Positions 6,801 through 7,644 of a stretch of DNA of 7,644 nucleotides are shown here, one piece after another (within the stretch, counting starts at the first letter, position 1; the number at the start of each line of letters is the position of its first letter). The stretch is from an uncultured Clostridia bacterium. GTDB taxonomy: Bacteria > Bacillota > Clostridia > Christensenellales > Aristaeellaceae. The position numbers and the translations under genes are program-made. Location: contig CAKTTM010000086.1 in NCBI GenBank assembly GCA_934615145.1, positions 1-7,644 of the forward strand, in the 5' to 3' direction. The notes beneath the pieces are model-generated. The model worked only from the letters and a program-made list of their open reading frames with translations, was not told where the DNA came from and made no database searches.

Positions 6801-7644
6801 CTACACCGCCCCCTGCGCCATCATCGCCTCCGCCACCTTCTTAAAGCCCGTGATGTTGGCGCCCATCACATAGTCCTGCGGCGCGCCGTAGGTCTCGGCG
6901 GCCAGCGAGATATCGCGGAAGATATCGCACATGATGCCGCGCAGCTTGTTGTCCACCTCTTCAAAGGTCCAGCTCAGGCGCTGGCTGTTCTGGCTCATTT
7001 CCAGGGCGCTGACCGCCACACCGCCGGCGTTGGCGGCCTTGCCGGGGGCAAAAAGCACACCCGCCTGCTGGATGACGGCCACCGCCTCCAGGGTCAGCGG
7101 CATGTTGGCGCCCTCGGCCACCGCCTTGACGCCGTTTTTGACAAGCAATTCCGCGTCTTCTTTGCGCAGTTCGTTCTGTGTGGCGCAGGGCAGGGCGATG
7201 TCGCAGGGGATCTCCCAGACACGGCCGCCGGGCATGAAGCTGCCGCCTTCCACCCGCTGCGCGTACTCCTCGATGCGGCCGCGCTCCACTTCCTTGATCT
7301 GCTTGATCACATCCAGCCGGATGCCCCGCGGGTCGTGCACATAGCCAGAAGAATCGCTCATGGCGATCACTTGCGCGCCCATCTGCAGCGCCTTTTCGGC
7401 GGCATAGATGGCCACATTGCCAGAGCCTGATATCACCACGCGCTGGCCCACCGGGCTCATGTCGTGCTTTGCCATCATGGCCTCCAGCAGGTAGCACAGG
7501 CCGTAGCCTGTGGCCTGCTTGCGGCCAAGGGAGCCGCCGTAGCTCAAGCCCTTGCCGGTCAGCACGCCCTCATAGAGGCCCGTGATGCGCTTGTACTGGC
7601 CGTAGAGGTAGCCGATTTCCCGCGCGCCGACCCCGATGTCGCCG
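6801..7644 (-). CDS. gdhA: NADP-type glutamate dehydrogenase, C-terminal part (runs off the right edge)
   Basis: The minus-strand frame ends with TAG at 6801-6803 and stays open to the window edge, giving 280 complete codons of an enzyme usually near 445 residues. It interconverts 2-oxoglutarate plus ammonium and glutamate in the cytoplasm, linking nitrogen assimilation to the TCA pool. The first visible residues, GDIGVGAREIGYLYGQYK, are the end of the family's P-A-G-D-I/L-G motif, whose Asp is catalytic in clostridial enzymes. Next come GGSLGRKQATGYG, the Rossmann dinucleotide motif GSGNVA, SDSSG (typical of NADP-dependent members), EGANMPLT, FAPGKAANAGGVAVSALEMSQNS and a C-terminal YVMGANITGFKKVA. 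Many homologues have R-P-E-ATGYG where this one has R-K-Q-ATGYG. The upstream third, including the catalytic Lys, lies outside the window. The gene converges on the sigma-factor operon and is unlikely to share its control. Confidence 0.95.
   Translation of the reverse strand, partial: GDIGVGAREIGYLYGQYKRITGLYEGVLTGKGLSYGGSLGRKQATGYGLCYLLEAMMAKHDMSPVGQRVVISGSGNVAIYAAEKALQMGAQVIAMSDSSGYVHDPRGIRLDVIKQIKEVERGRIEEYAQRVEGGSFMPGGRVWEIPCDIALPCATQNELRKEDAELLVKNGVKAVAEGANMPLTLEAVAVIQQAGVLFAPGKAANAGGVAVSALEMSQNSQRLSWTFEEVDNKLRGIMCDIFRDISLAAETYGAPQDYVMGANITGFKKVAEAMMAQGAV

Noticed and set aside
6633..7430. Plus-strand open frame across the intergenic region and gdhA
   Set aside because: Most of it is the reverse complement of clearly recognisable glutamate dehydrogenase coding sequence, and it runs through the terminator hairpin.

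Overview
The window reads as GC-rich chromosomal DNA of an anaerobic Firmicute, most likely a Clostridia/Christensenellales-type gut bacterium. This placement is an inference. It rests on GGAGG-type ribosome binding sites, a secreted protein that combines PG_binding_1 and bacterial SH3 modules with a C-terminal domain I associate with Clostridia, an ECF sigma/anti-sigma pair of the kind common there, and a clostridial-looking glutamate dehydrogenase. No phage, insertion sequence, CRISPR, tRNA or rRNA signal was seen.

Layout. (1) Positions 6-3509, plus strand: a 1167-residue secreted cell-wall protein with five PG_binding_1 modules, four SH3 modules, two more PG_binding_1 modules and a His/Cys-containing C-terminal domain. 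A strong intrinsic terminator follows at 3534-3567. (2) Positions 3568-3652: a short leader with an 8+8 inverted repeat and a perfect 12-bp palindrome just before a triple-GGAA ribosome binding site. (3) Positions 3653-6497, plus strand: a compact operon of an ECF-like sigma factor, a single-pass membrane anti-sigma-like protein whose start overlaps the sigma stop (ATGA), and a secreted protein resembling family 1 solute-binding proteins. The second and third genes are each interrupted by one frameshift as read here: an apparent extra base near 4711-4735 and an apparent missing base at the T run 5192-5195. (4) Positions 6498-6800: a gene-free convergent region with a perfect 13-bp hairpin, a structured repeat-like stretch and a terminator that can act on both strands. 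(5) Positions 6801-7644, minus strand: the C-terminal 280 codons of NADP-type glutamate dehydrogenase, running off the right edge.

How the genes may work together: the sigma, anti-sigma and binding-protein-like genes look like one envelope-sensing unit, in which the secreted protein could modulate the anti-sigma ectodomain. The upstream wall protein ends at its own terminator and is probably a separate transcript, but it is a reasonable candidate for the same envelope theme. The two frameshifts mean the unit is either decaying or affected by base-level sequence errors, and the sequence alone cannot decide which. I did not find a clearly new system. The most notable items are the sensor-like operon with its double frameshift, the palindromic leader, and the His/Cys C-terminal domain of the wall protein.
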